Source: Monomorium pharaonis (lineage: Eukaryota > Arthropoda > Insecta > Hymenoptera > Formicidae). Taken from it: 64,000 nucleotides of DNA. Location of the stretch: assembly GCF_013373865.1 (NCBI RefSeq), contig NC_050475.1:9568021-9632020 (forward strand), written 5' to 3'. Below the pieces are notes generated by a model. That model saw only the letters and a list, made by a program, of their open reading frames with translations, was not told the DNA's origin and searched no databases. The translations under genes were made by a program, and so were the position numbers. Positions 1-11,413 of the stretch are shown in pieces. Within the stretch, counting starts at the first letter, position 1; every line of letters starts with the position of its first letter.

Positions 1-520
1 CGGCCGCCTCTCCCCAGCGCTTGAACCTTGGATTGCTAGGCGCGCGGGGGGAATTGTTACAACAAGCGACAATGGCTACGCACAAGCGACGCGTAACGCT
101 AAATTCTCCCTTCGAGTTATGATATTTCCTTACCCTTTTTAATGAAAATAAAATTTTTTAACGACAAAAAGTATGTATGTACGTGTACATACATGTGTAC
201 AAAAAATATCAGTTGTAATGCTTAAAGAAGTGATTGCTAAATATATTTTTTTAATAAATAACGATTATTTTTAATAAAAAATATTTTTTTGATGATAGTC
301 TTAAACGTCGTAAACTGTCATTATAAATTTTAAAAGAAGCTGTTATCATATGTTTGAAACAAAATTTATGTTTCTTCAAAAAAAATTAGAAAATTTTATC
401 GATTAAAATGGAAATGACAACCAAATGAAATGTTTGTTTCAACTTTATATTTTTAATTAAAAATTAAATAACTAGGATATTTATATTTTTAATAAAATTA
501 ATCTTTGTGATAGACTTATA

Positions 521-732
521 CACGGAAAAAACTTTATGATAAAAATTACTATGGTAAGTAGTAAACGCGGGCCAAGGAGAAATTATGAAAATTTTTATTA
601 TGTTTTTCATCAAATTACAATAATATTTACACTACTTATATGATATAATTCTCTGAAAATTTTTCTTACAGTTCGTGGTTACTATCATAAATAATAAATC
701 ATACATAATGTTACTATAAAATTTTCTCCGTG
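521..732 (+). mobile_element. 212-bp TA-flanked MITE in left arm of the palindrome
   Basis: It starts CACGGAAAAAAC and ends TTTTCTCCGTG, imperfect inverted termini flanked by TA on both sides, as for Tc1/mariner-type MITEs. An equally long copy sits at the mirror position in the other arm (1,377-1,588). Confidence 0.75.
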
Positions 733-1133
733 TAAATTTACAAATATATGAATTTATTAAACGTTTAAAAACTTATAAACAATATTTATTTAATTTAAGA
801 AAATTTTAGTGTGTAATGTGTGTGTGTGTGTGTGTGTGTGTGGGAGGAGGGAGGGAGGTGTACATACATACGCAAGCTAAAGAATAATCACATTGTGACA
901 GGAAAATGATTATGCCTTAGGTCCGCAATTTTAAATCACTAGTACTATTTACGCTGATTACTATACACGTACACGTAGAAAAATATAATTCTAGTTTAAA
1001 AAAAATCAATTATTCATTTTTAATTTTATTTTTTAAAATAATGATTTTATCTTTAATGATTGAAAAGAGTATTCTGTTGATAATAAACACCACACTTTAC
1101 ATAAAACAGATAATGTTTAACATTTTCGCGTAT

Positions 1134-1135
<2 letters not shown>

Positions 1136-1188
<53 letters not shown>
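1136..1188. repeat. (CA)n microsatellite in palindrome spacer
   Basis: About 26 uninterrupted CA dinucleotides. Shorter TG/CA runs also sit in the two arms (about 811-841 and 1,280-1,294), complementary to each other. Confidence 0.95.
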
Positions 1189-1190
<2 letters not shown>

Positions 1191-1376
1191 TTACATACCA
1201 AAAGTTTGAATTAAGGAATAATCATTTTGCTGTCACAAAGTGATTATTTTTTAGCTCGTGTATGTATGTACTCCCCTCCCCACACACACACACATTTCAT
1301 ACTAAAATTTTCTTAAATTAAATAAATTGTTTATACGTTTTCAAACATTTAATAAATTCATATATTCGTAAATTTA

Positions 1377-1588
1377 CACGGAGAAAATTTTATAGTAAAA
1401 TTATGTATGATTTATTATTTATGATAGTAACCACGCGAACTGTAAGAAGAAATTTCAGAGAATTATATCATATAAGTAGTGTAAATATTGTCGTAATTTG
1501 ATGAAAAACAATAAAAATTTTCATAATTTCTCCTTGGTCCGCGTTTACTACTTACCATAGTAATTTTTATTATAAAGTTTTTTCCGTG
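1377..1588 (-). mobile_element. Mirror copy of the TA-flanked MITE in right arm
   Basis: This is the reverse complement of 521-732, the same 212-bp length and TA-flanked. Its mirror placement shows that the MITE was present before the palindrome formed, or that the arms have been homogenised. Confidence 0.75.
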
Positions 1589-2112
1589 TATTATAAGTCT
1601 ATCACAAGGATTAATTTTCTTAAAAATATAAATATCCTAGTTATTTAATTTTTAATTAAAAATATAAAGTTGAAACAAACATTTTATTTTGTTGTCATTT
1701 CCATTTTAATCGATAAAATTTTCTAATGTTTTTTGAAGAAGCATAAATTTTGTTTCGAGCATATGATAACAACTTCTTTTAAAATTTATAATGACAGTTT
1801 ATGACGTTTAAGACTATCATCAAAAAAATATTTTTTATTACAAATAATCGTTATTTATTAAAAAAATAAATTTAGTAATCACTTCTTTAAGCATTACAAC
1901 TGATATTTTTTGTACACATGTATGTACACGTACACACATACTTTTTGTCGTTAAAAAATTTTATTTTCATTAAAAAAGGTAAGGAACTATCATAACTCGA
2001 AGGGAAAATTTAGCGTTACGCGTCGCTTGTGCGTAGCCATTGTCGCTTGTTGTAACAATTCCCCCCGCGCGCCTAGCAATCTCAAGGTTCAAGCGCTAGG
2101 GAGGGGCGGCCG

Positions 2113-2574
2113 CCGTGGCCGGGCGCTCGGCGCGCTTGCATTTGCCGGTAGGCCGGGCTAATACAGAAAATTTTACAAGTCACTAACTTGATTGCGAAAA
2201 TAGAAAAACGGTAAGGTACTTTTCTGTTCAGTTTCATGCGCTCTACCTGCTCATAAACATAAAAAAATACCAGACACTCTGTATACATATGTACAGGATG
2301 TCTAAGATGTACAATATTTGTTTTTATATAGGATAAAATATCTATAATGTAAAAGTTTCATACTGTTTAGCATTATTACAATAACCAAAATATTAATTTT
2401 TCAAATTATACGAATGAGACAGCGGCGTAAGTAGGTATGCAAAACGTGCACTGCACTATTAGGGAGCGCTAATTCAATATCAAATTTGTTAAATAATAAT
2501 TTTATACAATTTTTTTAAAATACTTTTTTCAAAATTTCATTGTTATATTTTGTATGCTTGCCAATATTCTCAGA
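2113..2574. other. No gene seen; AT-rich spacer
   Basis: Apart from a short GC-rich shoulder beside the palindrome (2,113-2,160), this is AT-rich sequence without supported ORFs. Confidence 0.5.
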
Positions 2575-3118
2575 CATGATCCGGACTATAACACAGGAAA
2601 TTTAACTTGCACACGGGCGCTTGAATATCTAGCGGCGGCCCTGGAATAAGAGCACGCCAAGGAAAGTGCTCAAGTCGGCTCGAGCGAGACCTGGAAACGT
2701 CGGCAGTCAGCGAAGGGGGAAAAGAGGGAAAGCGCGTTGTTGCCACGCTTCGCCACTCCCACGTCTCGCTGCACCGCACCCATGCTTGATACAGTGGCCG
2801 TACTATGGCTGCGTTTCGAAATTTATTGTCAGTATTGAAAATCTATAGTCCACGTTACATATACTATAAATTTTCAGTATTGGCGGTAAATTTTGGAACA
2901 CAGCCTATATAGCCTGCAACTTGAGCGGCTCGAGTGATTTTCTTGGCGCGCTCTTATTCGTTATTTTAAAAAATCTCGATTATTGCAATAACGCAAAACA
3001 ACAAAAAAGTTTACGTTTACCTAAATTCCTTCTTCTATCTTCCTATGAGCTATTATACACATTAGGCACTTACCCTGTACATATGTATATACAATTATCA
3101 GAAAGATTTTCTGCACTT

Positions 3119-3173
<55 letters not shown>

Positions 3174-3310
3174 ATAATTTTGTATATTTATTTTTATATA
3201 CGCATATAAACATAAAAATTGTATAATTAAAAAATTATTTAAAATTGATCTTATTTGCCTTTCTTTGATTGTAAATGAAAATATTTTGCTACATTTTTAA
3301 TATATGAAAG
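2575..3310 (+). repeat. Dispersed repeat module, also at 46.9-47.5 kb
   Basis: The GC-rich block at ~2,600-2,800 and the following ~3,050-3,115 segment reappear in reverse complement at ~47,000-47,400. The AT-rich part at ~3,226-3,310 reappears at ~46,899-46,990 in the same orientation. The two copies therefore share two modules with different relative orientation. Short ORFs here overlap on both strands and look accidental. A (GT)n run lies at 3,120-3,170. Confidence 0.75.
3120..3170. repeat. (GT)n microsatellite
   Basis: About 25 GT units inside the dispersed module. Confidence 0.95.
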
Positions 3311-3459
3311 TTATAGGGCAAATTTAAAAATTAATACAAAAAAAAAAAGATTTTTAAATATGTTGTATAGTTACATGCAAAAGTAATTATATAAATGCAA
3401 AAAAAAAAAAAATTTGAACACGCGACGCGCGATACTTGTGTTGCCGACCCGCTGCCTTA

Positions 3460-3575
3460 GGGCTGAAGCGCAAAACATGGCGTAATGATTAAGACAGTCG
3501 TAGTGCGACAAGCTTGTGCGTTGTCTACGTCTACGACTGTCTTAATCATTAACGCCATGTTTTGTGCTTCGGCCC
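3460..3575. mobile_element. 116-bp Harbinger-like MITE with TTA duplication
   Basis: Near-perfect hairpin: GGGCTGAAGCGCAAAACATG at the left is complementary to CATGTTTTGTGCTTCGGCCC at the right. Direct TTA copies flank it (3,457-3,459 and 3,576-3,578), the duplication typical of PIF/Harbinger elements. Arms are about 46 bases with a short loop. The 150 bases before it and the 600 after it are AT-rich with no gene seen. Confidence 0.8.
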
Positions 3576-4185
3576 TTACGCTCTCAGCTATGTCTACCAA
3601 ATTGCAAGTGATGTTTACGAACTGATACATTAGGAATGATATGAAAGGCTGACCGCGACCGTGCACGGCCGGCACACCATTTATTCTGTTTTCTTATTCA
3701 TTCTGTTATGTCATCTAGGATAAAATTTAATAAAAAGTAAATTACTTTTTTTATATTTAATAATAATTTTAAAACTACTAAAAATATTGAAAATTATAAT
3801 ACTTATTCTAATATAAATATTTATATAAAAATTTTGTAACTATATTTTATATACATATTTTTTAAATAAAAAATATGACTTTACAGGCCAAGTATTTTTT
3901 TAAAATTACAAGCATTGTATGGGCATAGGGCACAAGCACAGGTATGGGTAACCCGCACTGCCGGAATCTAACTCGATACCTTCGGTATTAAAACATTTGA
4001 AAACAAGAACACAACTTTTTTTTTAAATTGAAATCGTTGCATTTCAACGATGCAAACTTCAGTATCATATGTGTACAGCTGGCATATCATTTTCTAAAAC
4101 TGAATAATTATTACACTTATATCTGTTATTTTCAATAGTTCTACAGTTACTGAAAAATTAAAAACAGAACTTTTTGTAGAGAATA

Positions 4186-6020
4186 AAAATGTTTTAGTAT
4201 AAAGTGAAACGTTAGGTCCACACCACGTTTCACTTTGTCCTACGAAAATTTTCGTCTTATCTTTTAGAATTTTGAAAAGTCTACAATTTTTTATAAATCA
4301 TGAAAAAAATTCTGATGATTTGCTTAACATTTTAATTTTTTATTCATTTTGCTTGCAACTCATAAACTAAAAACGGAATCTAAAAAAGTTTTAAATTAGA
4401 GTTGTAGATATTAAATAGATGTACAATAATAAATTTGACTTGTTAAAATCGGTCCATTACTTTGGTTGTAAAGTCGAAAAAACCATGAAAAATGGCCGTT
4501 TTTTATATTGCTTATAACTTTCTTAAAAATTTACTTAAGCATTTGAAATTATAGGATAGTTACACGGAGAGAATTTTCTAACGAAAATTGGTATGGTTAC
4601 ATACTAACAAGGTAACAAACCATCAATGTAGCAAAAATCAGTATGTTTATAACAAAAACTGGCTGTATAATATTATATTATGGATTGAAACTATACCAAC
4701 TTTTGATAAATAATGTTCCAATTTTGTCGTGTTGTAGAAAATAGATTTGACAATAGTAATAAATAGTAGATTTTTTCTAATTTTAGATTAGTTTCATATC
4801 AAAAATTTCAATTGACAATTGAAATATAAAAAAACAATACCGAAAACTTTAAAACTTAGTCTGTTATTATGTTAATTAATTAAACAATCGTTATTTTATT
4901 CAAAAAACATCGATATAAGAAATATGTATATGTTAAAAATGTTTTAAAAAATAAATGTTTTAAATATAGTTTTTTTAAATCATGGTTGTTTTACTATTTT
5001 ATGATTTTTGAGTAATACTATTTAGATTTAGAAGAGAGAGAAAAGAGAAATAAGCGAAATGGCAACGCGACGGGAGAAAAAGACATTACTGAAAAAGACA
5101 TTACTGATTTTCGATATAGTGATTTCTAGAAATTGGTTCAATGTATAATTGTTCCCTAGGTGGTATTTACCATACTAAAAAATTATTAATATTTTCTTTT
5201 AAAAAGTAGTAGAATATTCTCTCTGTATAGCTTTCCTTACGCTCAAAAAGTGTACCAAATTTTATCAAAAAATATTAGTAACTTTTCGAGTTATATGAAT
5301 TGTTTATCCAAAAAACGCTCCACTAAAATTTAATTTCTATATTTTGATAGCGTTTACTTTAAAAGTTACTTGATTGTTAATTAAGCTTGTTCTTTACACG
5401 TTTGAGGCACTTAATTGCATTGCACACATTTTGTAACACCGATGTATTGAGTTTGTGCATGGTCTCAAAAATTTAGAAATTAAATTTTTAGTGGAGCACT
5501 TTTCGTATAAACAATTGATATAACTCGAAAAGTTATTAATATTTTTTGATGAAATTTGATACACGTTTTTAGCGTAACAAAAGCTATATTTTCCTATAAT
5601 TCCAAGTGCTTGAGTTAATTTTTAAAAAAGTTATAAACAATATAAGAAACGGTTATTTTTCATGTTTTTCGACTTTATAATCAAACTAATAGACCGATCT
5701 TAACGAACCAAATTTATTTTTGTACATCTACTTAATATCTACAATTTTATTGAAAATTTTTTTAGATTTCGTTTTTAGTTTACGAGTTGCAAGCGAAAAA
5801 CTGCTTTTTCCTCACTTCAACTCATAATTTTGCAATGACCCCCATCTTTTTGCGAGCAAACGTATCTATCCCACGCATAAATTGTGCTTTACGCACAATC
5901 ATCTGTAAGTTATGAATTTTTTTTAAACAGTTTTTTTTTAGTCTAATTCTCCTGGACTATCATAGAACATGAGATGTTTTGTCAGTCTTGTGTCACTTTA
6001 TACTAAGATGCTTTTTAGTT
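4186..6020. repeat. Foldback repeat with long imperfect arms
   Basis: 4,345-4,560 pairs with ~5,580-5,796, and 5,228-5,345 pairs with 5,465-5,592, leaving a ~120-base loop. Weaker pairing (AGTATAAAGTG near 4,200 with its complement near 6,000) suggests outer limits of about 4,186 and 6,020. The left arm is interrupted by the element at 4,563-5,225. A sequence like the outer end recurs near 53,905-53,955. No coding potential seen. Confidence 0.75.
4563..5225. mobile_element. TIR element nested in foldback left arm
   Basis: Begins CACGGAGAGAATTTTC after TA and ends GAATATTCTCTCTG before TA. It interrupts the pairing of the foldback exactly at a TA dinucleotide. The uninterrupted partner arm (around 5,590) serves as the empty site. 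The length of 663 bp without an ORF suggests a non-autonomous mariner-type element. The terminal motif resembles that of the 212-bp MITE at 521. Confidence 0.7.
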
Positions 6021-6462
6021 GAAAATTATTTATGCAACCTATCATGAATTATATAATTATTGAAAATAAAGACAGAACTTTGTATAATTAATAAGTTTCC
6101 AGGAAATACTACGCCAGGTTCACAAACACATACATCTTTTACAAAATTGGCAATTACATTTACTATCTTTTTTATTTCGTTTTGATGAAAATAAAATTAT
6201 ATACAATATATAATAAGTTTCATACTTTGCTGTTATGGGTACAGTTTCGAAAACGACTTACCTCCGATTTTTTTGAAACGTATTCTTACGTATTTTGAGG
6301 CGCTAATTACGAATATTATAGTGAATATTGGTGCAAAAGTAGAAATAAGATGGGAGTTTAAAGCCGGGTACTCCGAGGGGGGAGCGGGTGTGCGGGGAGT
6401 AGTTATGCTATGAGAGTTTTGACTCAAACAATAGAATGGGGGAAGGGGGAGGGGTAATTACC

Positions 6463-6745
6463 TGTCACATAAATTTCAAAATTCTTTTGTTTATTGTTCT
6501 TTATAACAATTGACCCTGTCATAAATTTCAAATTTTCTTTTGTATCCCTATAACAAATGACCCTGTCATAAATTTTCTTTTGTTTATTGTTTCTTTATAA
6601 CAAATGACCCTGTCATAAATTTTCTTTTGTTTATTGTTTCCCTATAACAAATGACCCTGTCAAAAATTTTCTTTGTTTATTGTTTCCCTATAACAAATGA
6701 CCATGTCATAAATTTCAAAATTCTTTTGTTTAATGTTTTTCTAAG
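6463..6745. repeat. Tandem repeat, roughly 60-bp unit, about 5 copies
   Basis: The unit carries TATAACAAATGACCCTGTCA, ATAAATTT and TTTTCTTTTGTTTATTG. Successive copies begin near 6,505, 6,548, 6,599, 6,648 and 6,697, with small length changes. The flanks 6,021-6,460 and 6,746-7,153 show no supported gene. Confidence 0.85.
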
Positions 6746-7153
6746 AAATGAGATACTTGTCTCAACATGTTTCCGAAAATCCTTTGTGCTCAGGGGTCGC
6801 CGCCGCCGCTCAGGTAAAGAGACTTTATTACTATTTCATATATGTAATGTTTTTATTTGATTATTTATAATTTGAGTTAGATCATATATTTATATGTACT
6901 CTAATTTAAATTATAAATAATGAAATAATAAAAATTATATTACGTATATTCCACTCCAGTTACAGTTTGCTTTCTTTTTCCCCCGCTACACTAATCGTAT
7001 AAGCAGCGCCCTTATCTTGGCTGCTAGCGAGCACCAATATCAGGCTGCTAGATTTTATAAACTTTAAAAATATTTAAAAAATAAAAAAATATATAATATT
7101 CGGATACTGTAGTCTGCGTTTAATATTATACCGGAAAAATTTCTTTAATACAA

Positions 7154-8708
7154 TTGAACGTCTCGCAACATGCTAAATCACAGTTTTCCTTTTTTCTGTA
7201 TTTACCCTTAGGTGAATACAGCGATTTATGTTTAAAAACAGATGTTTTATTATTAGCAGATATTTTTGAAAATTTTCGCGACACATGTATCAAAAGTTAT
7301 GATCTCGTCCAGCACATTACTACACGTTATCCGGTTTCACGGGACGCTATGCTGAAACATACGTGTGTCAAGTTTGAGCTACTCACGGATATCAATATGG
7401 TATTGTATATAGAACGCGGTATTCGCGGTGGTTTTAGTCAATGTACAGGTAGATATGCGCGAGCCAATAACAAGTACATGCAGTCGTACGACTTATCGAA
7501 ACTGTCATCGTACTTGATGTACTTTGACGTCAATAATTTGTATGGATGGGCAATGTGTCAACCTTTGCCTTACGCTAAATTTCAATGGGTCGAAAATGTC
7601 TCAAATTTTGATGTAAATGCAATCGCTGTGGATTCGCCTACGGGTTACATTCTCGAGTATCCGCAACAACTTCACGACGTGCACGCCGATTTATCCTTCT
7701 GCCCAACGCGTGACAAACCGCCCGGTACGCGGGAAAAGAAATTACTTGCAACTGTTTACGATAAGAAGCATTATATTATCCATTACCGTAACCTGCAGCA
7801 GTGCATGCGCCACGGTATTCGCGTAACGAAAATATACCGTATACTACAATTTGCTCAATCTGCATGGCTTCGCGAATACATAGAATTAAATATATGACTT
7901 CGAACCCTTGCGAAAAACGATTGAAAAAAAAATGTATACAAACTCATGAACAACGCAGTATTTGCTAAAACAATGGAAAATGTACGCAATCACGTTGACG
8001 TAAAACTTTTAACAAAATGGGAGGGACGATATGGCGCGGAGGCAATGATCGCAAGACCTAACTTTCACAGTAGAAGCGTATTTTCAGAAAACTTAATCGC
8101 CGTTAAACTGCGTAATTTCGGTGAAATTCAACAAGCCGATCTATATAGGAATGTGTATACTCAACATTTCAAAAATCTTTTTGTATGAATTTCACCACGA
8201 GTACATGCTGTATCGCGACAAATGCAAAGTAATGTATACCGACACCGATAGTCTCATATACCATGTCGAGTGCGAAATATTTATGAAAATATGAAATGCG
8301 ATATTGCAAGATTCGACACAAGCGATTATCTGATCGACAATGCGTATGGTATGCCTCTTGAAAATAAAAAAGTGTCTAATAAAGGATGAGAACGGTGCGA
8401 TAATGACCGAGTTTGTTGGACTCAGGGCGAAATTGTATGCAATGAGGGTGAATGGGAAGGATATCAAAAAGGCTAAAGGTGTCAAGAGTAGCGTCGTCGC
8501 GCAAACTATAACATTCGACGATTATACGTGCTGTCTCCGCGAAGAGATCGAACTAACACGTCGCCAGTCGTGCATAAGATCCAACTTGCACGGAGTATAT
8601 ACCGTATCCGAAAAGAAAATTGCCCTGAGTCCATACGACAACAAACGATATATCGTACCGGACTCGACCGAGACTTTGCCGTGGAGACATTGGTGGATAC
8701 CTTTGTAA
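7154..8708 (+). pseudogene. Protein-primed family B DNA polymerase, C-terminal part, frameshifted (Polinton/adintovirus-like)
   Basis: The C-terminal part of a pPolB-type polymerase (DNA_pol_B_2 family) is spread over three frames: 7,154-7,897, about 7,905-8,188 and 8,190-8,708. Polymerase motif A appears as YFDVNNLYGWAM (about 7,520-7,560). The B-motif region NNAVFAKTMENVRNHVD lies at about 7,950-7,998. Motif C YTDTDSL lies at about 8,237-8,257 in a shifted frame. The exonuclease half and the true N-terminus are missing upstream of ~7,150. Such polymerases replicate self-synthesising elements and adintoviruses. At least two frameshifts make this copy inactive. It converges on the integrase gene, with a solo LTR inserted between them. 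Family assignment is confident; the exact virus or element clade is inferred. Confidence 0.88.
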
Positions 8709-8784
8709 TATATTTAGTATTAAACACATATTTCATATATATTTTATATCGCGTATTTTACATTTTACATATATTTTTATAGTT

Positions 8785-9828
8785 TGTAACGAGCCGTTTC
8801 TCCGCCGCCGTTAAGGCACACGGTTGTCAGGCCGTTACCCTCCTACCTCGCGTAGTCCCCTCCGCTTATCTCTTCTCCCCGCACGTCTCCGCTCCTCTTG
8901 TCACCAAACGGGGGCACGCCCTCCGCTGGTGATAAGAGAGCAGATCTCCCCGGTCTAGCGAAGTGAGCCGACCGATCCTTTCAGTGAACTAAGCTGAGAC
9001 TCCAAAACATGCATTGAGTGCCAAACATAACCTAGCACCGGCTTCCTTGCCAGCGCGCACTGAGCGCTTCCTCGCGCCACATACTGAGTGGCAGGACACC
9101 ATCCCGCTCGTCACCCGGATCCCACGCAGTACGCGCACTGAGCGACCGATTCTGACACCGTACACGGGGACCCCGTAGTGAGGGAAAACCGACGCCGCGG
9201 AAGATCATCCACGCGGGATGATCCACCGTACACAACAGCTAATCGCCGCAACAGCTGATCGCCGCAACAGCTGATCGCCGTGGCTACCGAGCCGAGCTCC
9301 GCGCCGCACTGCGCAGCCACGTACCGCCACGGCCAATAAGAGCGCCGCACCGACCGACTCAGCGAATAGGAGCACCGCGCCGCACCGCGCAACCGCGACC
9401 GTAGCACCGCAGCCAATCCGGCTACCGCCGTAACCGATACGAGCGCCGCCTCGCACCGCACAGCCGTAGCTGTACCGCCACAAGCGCTGCGATCACTGAG
9501 ACCGGCCGCTAACGCCAATCGGCGTACCGATCGACCGACACACGGGCCGTACGCCCGTCGCAGCCAATCGGCATCAAGACACCACGCGCACCTGCGCACT
9601 GCGACACACGTCGCCAACAGCGAATCTTACGCGCCTCGCACAGCGAGTAGTTGATAAGTACTGTACATATTAGATCAGGGACCATTGTATATATTAGCTA
9701 GGAGAGTTACAATAAACCGTAGTATTAAGCCTATATCACTTGCCTCCGTTTATTCACTTAACCAGCCGCCCGAACTCTGGATTCCCGCGGCTATCCGTAG
9801 CCAATAGGATTCACGATTCACGGTTACA
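8785..9828 (+). mobile_element. Solo LTR, 1,044 bp, AGTT duplication
   Basis: Starts TGTAACGAGCC, ends CACGGTTACA and is flanked by direct AGTT copies. It is GC-rich against an AT-rich surround. A TATA-like GTATATATTAGC near 9,689 and AATAAA near 9,713 fit an LTR read on the plus strand. The flanking AT-rich sequence matches across the insertion (TTTTAC/TATATTTT runs), so it landed in the gap between polymerase and integrase. No internal retrotransposon region is adjacent. ORFs inside (for example 9,111-9,617) overlap on one strand without recognisable domains. Confidence 0.8.
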
Positions 9829-9933
9829 AGTTTTACATTTTGTACTGTATATATTATACATTTTACGCATATTTTATGTATTTTATATTTCTGCATCTTT
9901 TATATTTCATATTTCACACGTATTTTTATATAT

Positions 9934-11060
9934 CTAAAACTCGTACAAAATAAGATTCTTACATGTACAACGTATTAAGAATGATGGAGGGATAATAAAG
10001 ATACTCTTTATTATGTACCATAAAAATTTATTTGTATATTTTATACATTGTACTTTTATATGTTTATAATAAATAAATTTTTTTTTCTGTATGAATCCAA
10101 TGACGTGTTTGTATATCCATGAATTGTGTGATCCATCGAATCCCAACCACTTTATATAGATCTCGTCACCCTTTCTGCGTAATACTTTTTCCACAAGAAA
10201 TACATCCGGATAAATCGCGCGATGCAATTCGTGTTCGTAGAACGCTCTAGATATAGATTTTCCGCGATAATCCTCGAGTAGATAGGTTACGGGATTGGTA
10301 TGCTGAATTTCAATGATCTTAAACACCTCAGTCAATTTGGTATATAACCCTTTTCAAAGACAGTTTTGTACTTGCTTACGCGTACAGAGTCACCCACTTT
10401 AAATTTCGCCGAACCGGCGATCTTTATAACGTTGTATACTGTAGCCAATAGTCTTTCAGCTACCGCGGGCGTTACGACAATAGGTCGCATACCAATTGTT
10501 CGATGCTTTCGGGTATTGTAATTAGACACGAGACATGGTAACATGTCGATCCATTTGTAATTGCCATTGAACGTAAATTGCTTCCACATATCGTTTTTCA
10601 GCGCGCGATTAAATCGCTCGACAACTAACGTTTTCATTACAGAGTACGTAGAACAATGATTGATATCATGTTTTTTCAAGTGTTTCTGCACGTCAGCGTT
10701 GTAAAACTTTTTCCCCATATCGGTTTGCAAGTTTTTCGGATGTCTACTACTCTCTCGAATTATTTTTGCAAAAGCGTTAGCCGTCTTGCTTCCGCCCTTG
10801 CTCTTGAGTGGTACAGCCCACGCATACTTGCTCACACATCGATGACAGTGAGTATGTAGTGATAGCCTTTGTTGAAACGCGAATACGGACATCTCGACGA
10901 TATCAGCCTGCCACAAGTTGTCGTACCCTCGAACTATAACACGTCTTCGTGGAAAATTTCTTCTTGCTGGAGCGTACAGTTCCTCGACGAATCGCAGCCT
11001 CTCAGAACTAACGCGTCTATTGAATTTTGATGATTTCATGTTTCGCAAACTATCGATCAA
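9934..11060 (-). pseudogene. Retroviral-type integrase with C-terminal chromodomain, one frameshift
   Basis: The protein reads from 11,060 downward. An rve integrase core is seen with catalytic residues in QADIVEM (first Asp), LQTDMGKKFYNADVQ (second Asp) and VVERFNRALKNDMWK (Glu). The SH3-like tail KFKVGDSVRVSKYK ends at a stop at ~10,332. The next frame (10,335-9,934) continues the tail and carries a chromodomain with VEKVLRRKGDEIYIKWLGF. The break is a small indel around 10,333. The zinc-binding N-terminal domain seems short or lost. Polinton and adintovirus integrases insert the element into the genome; the chromodomain may guide chromatin targeting (family knowledge). It shares strand with the DUF8207-like and ATPase remains. 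Confidence 0.88.
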
Positions 11061-11089
11061 GTAATAACGCGCGCGATGAAGTTACACTA

Positions 11090-11412
11090 CAATTTATTTT
11101 ATTCATTCACGTTTTTTTACGTTCTTTTACGGTCTTTTACGTTTGTTTCACGTTCTTTCACGTTTTTTTACGTTTATTTTATATTCTTTCACGTTCTTTC
11201 ATGTTCTTTCGCATTCGTTTCACATTCGTTTCATGTTTTTTCGCGTTTATTTCACGTTCTTTCACGTTCTTTCATGTTCTTTTACGTTCGATTCACGTTC
11301 TTTCACGTTTGTTTCATGTTCTTTCACGTTCTTTTGCGTTTGTTTCACGTTCTTTCACGTTGGTTTCACGTTCTTTTACGTTTGTTTCACGTTCGTTTTA
11401 TGTTCGTTTAAC
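11090..11412. repeat. Tandem array of ACGTT-containing 10-11 mers
   Basis: About 30 head-to-tail variants of TTTCACGTTC / TTTTACGTTTG fill the gap between the integrase and DUF8207-like genes. All frames are open on the plus strand because the unit lacks stops, giving false 90-140 residue ORFs rich in SRSFTF. Isolated TTCACGTT and GACGTTTG copies occur nearby at 11,855 and 12,598. Confidence 0.85.
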
Positions 11413-11413
11413 A

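Larger units (their letters stand above)
1..2112. repeat. Giant palindrome (foldback element), about 0.9-kb arms
   Basis: The first ~920 bases are repeated as their reverse complement in ~1,213-2,112. The pairing is visible base by base at the GC-rich outer ends (left CGGCCGCCTCTCCCCAGCGC, right complement CGGCCGCCCCTCCCTAGCGC) and at the inner ends around 870-920 and 1,213-1,260. The spacer of about 290 bases holds a CA microsatellite. The left end coincides with base 1, so the element may continue outside the window. Arms differ by scattered substitutions and small indels. No ORF of substance is present. It may be a foldback transposon or an inverted duplication; no target-site duplication can be checked. 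Confidence 0.9.

Noticed and set aside
9111..9617. 168-codon minus ORF in the solo LTR
   Set aside because: GC-rich low-complexity frame inside TG...CA limits, without domain.
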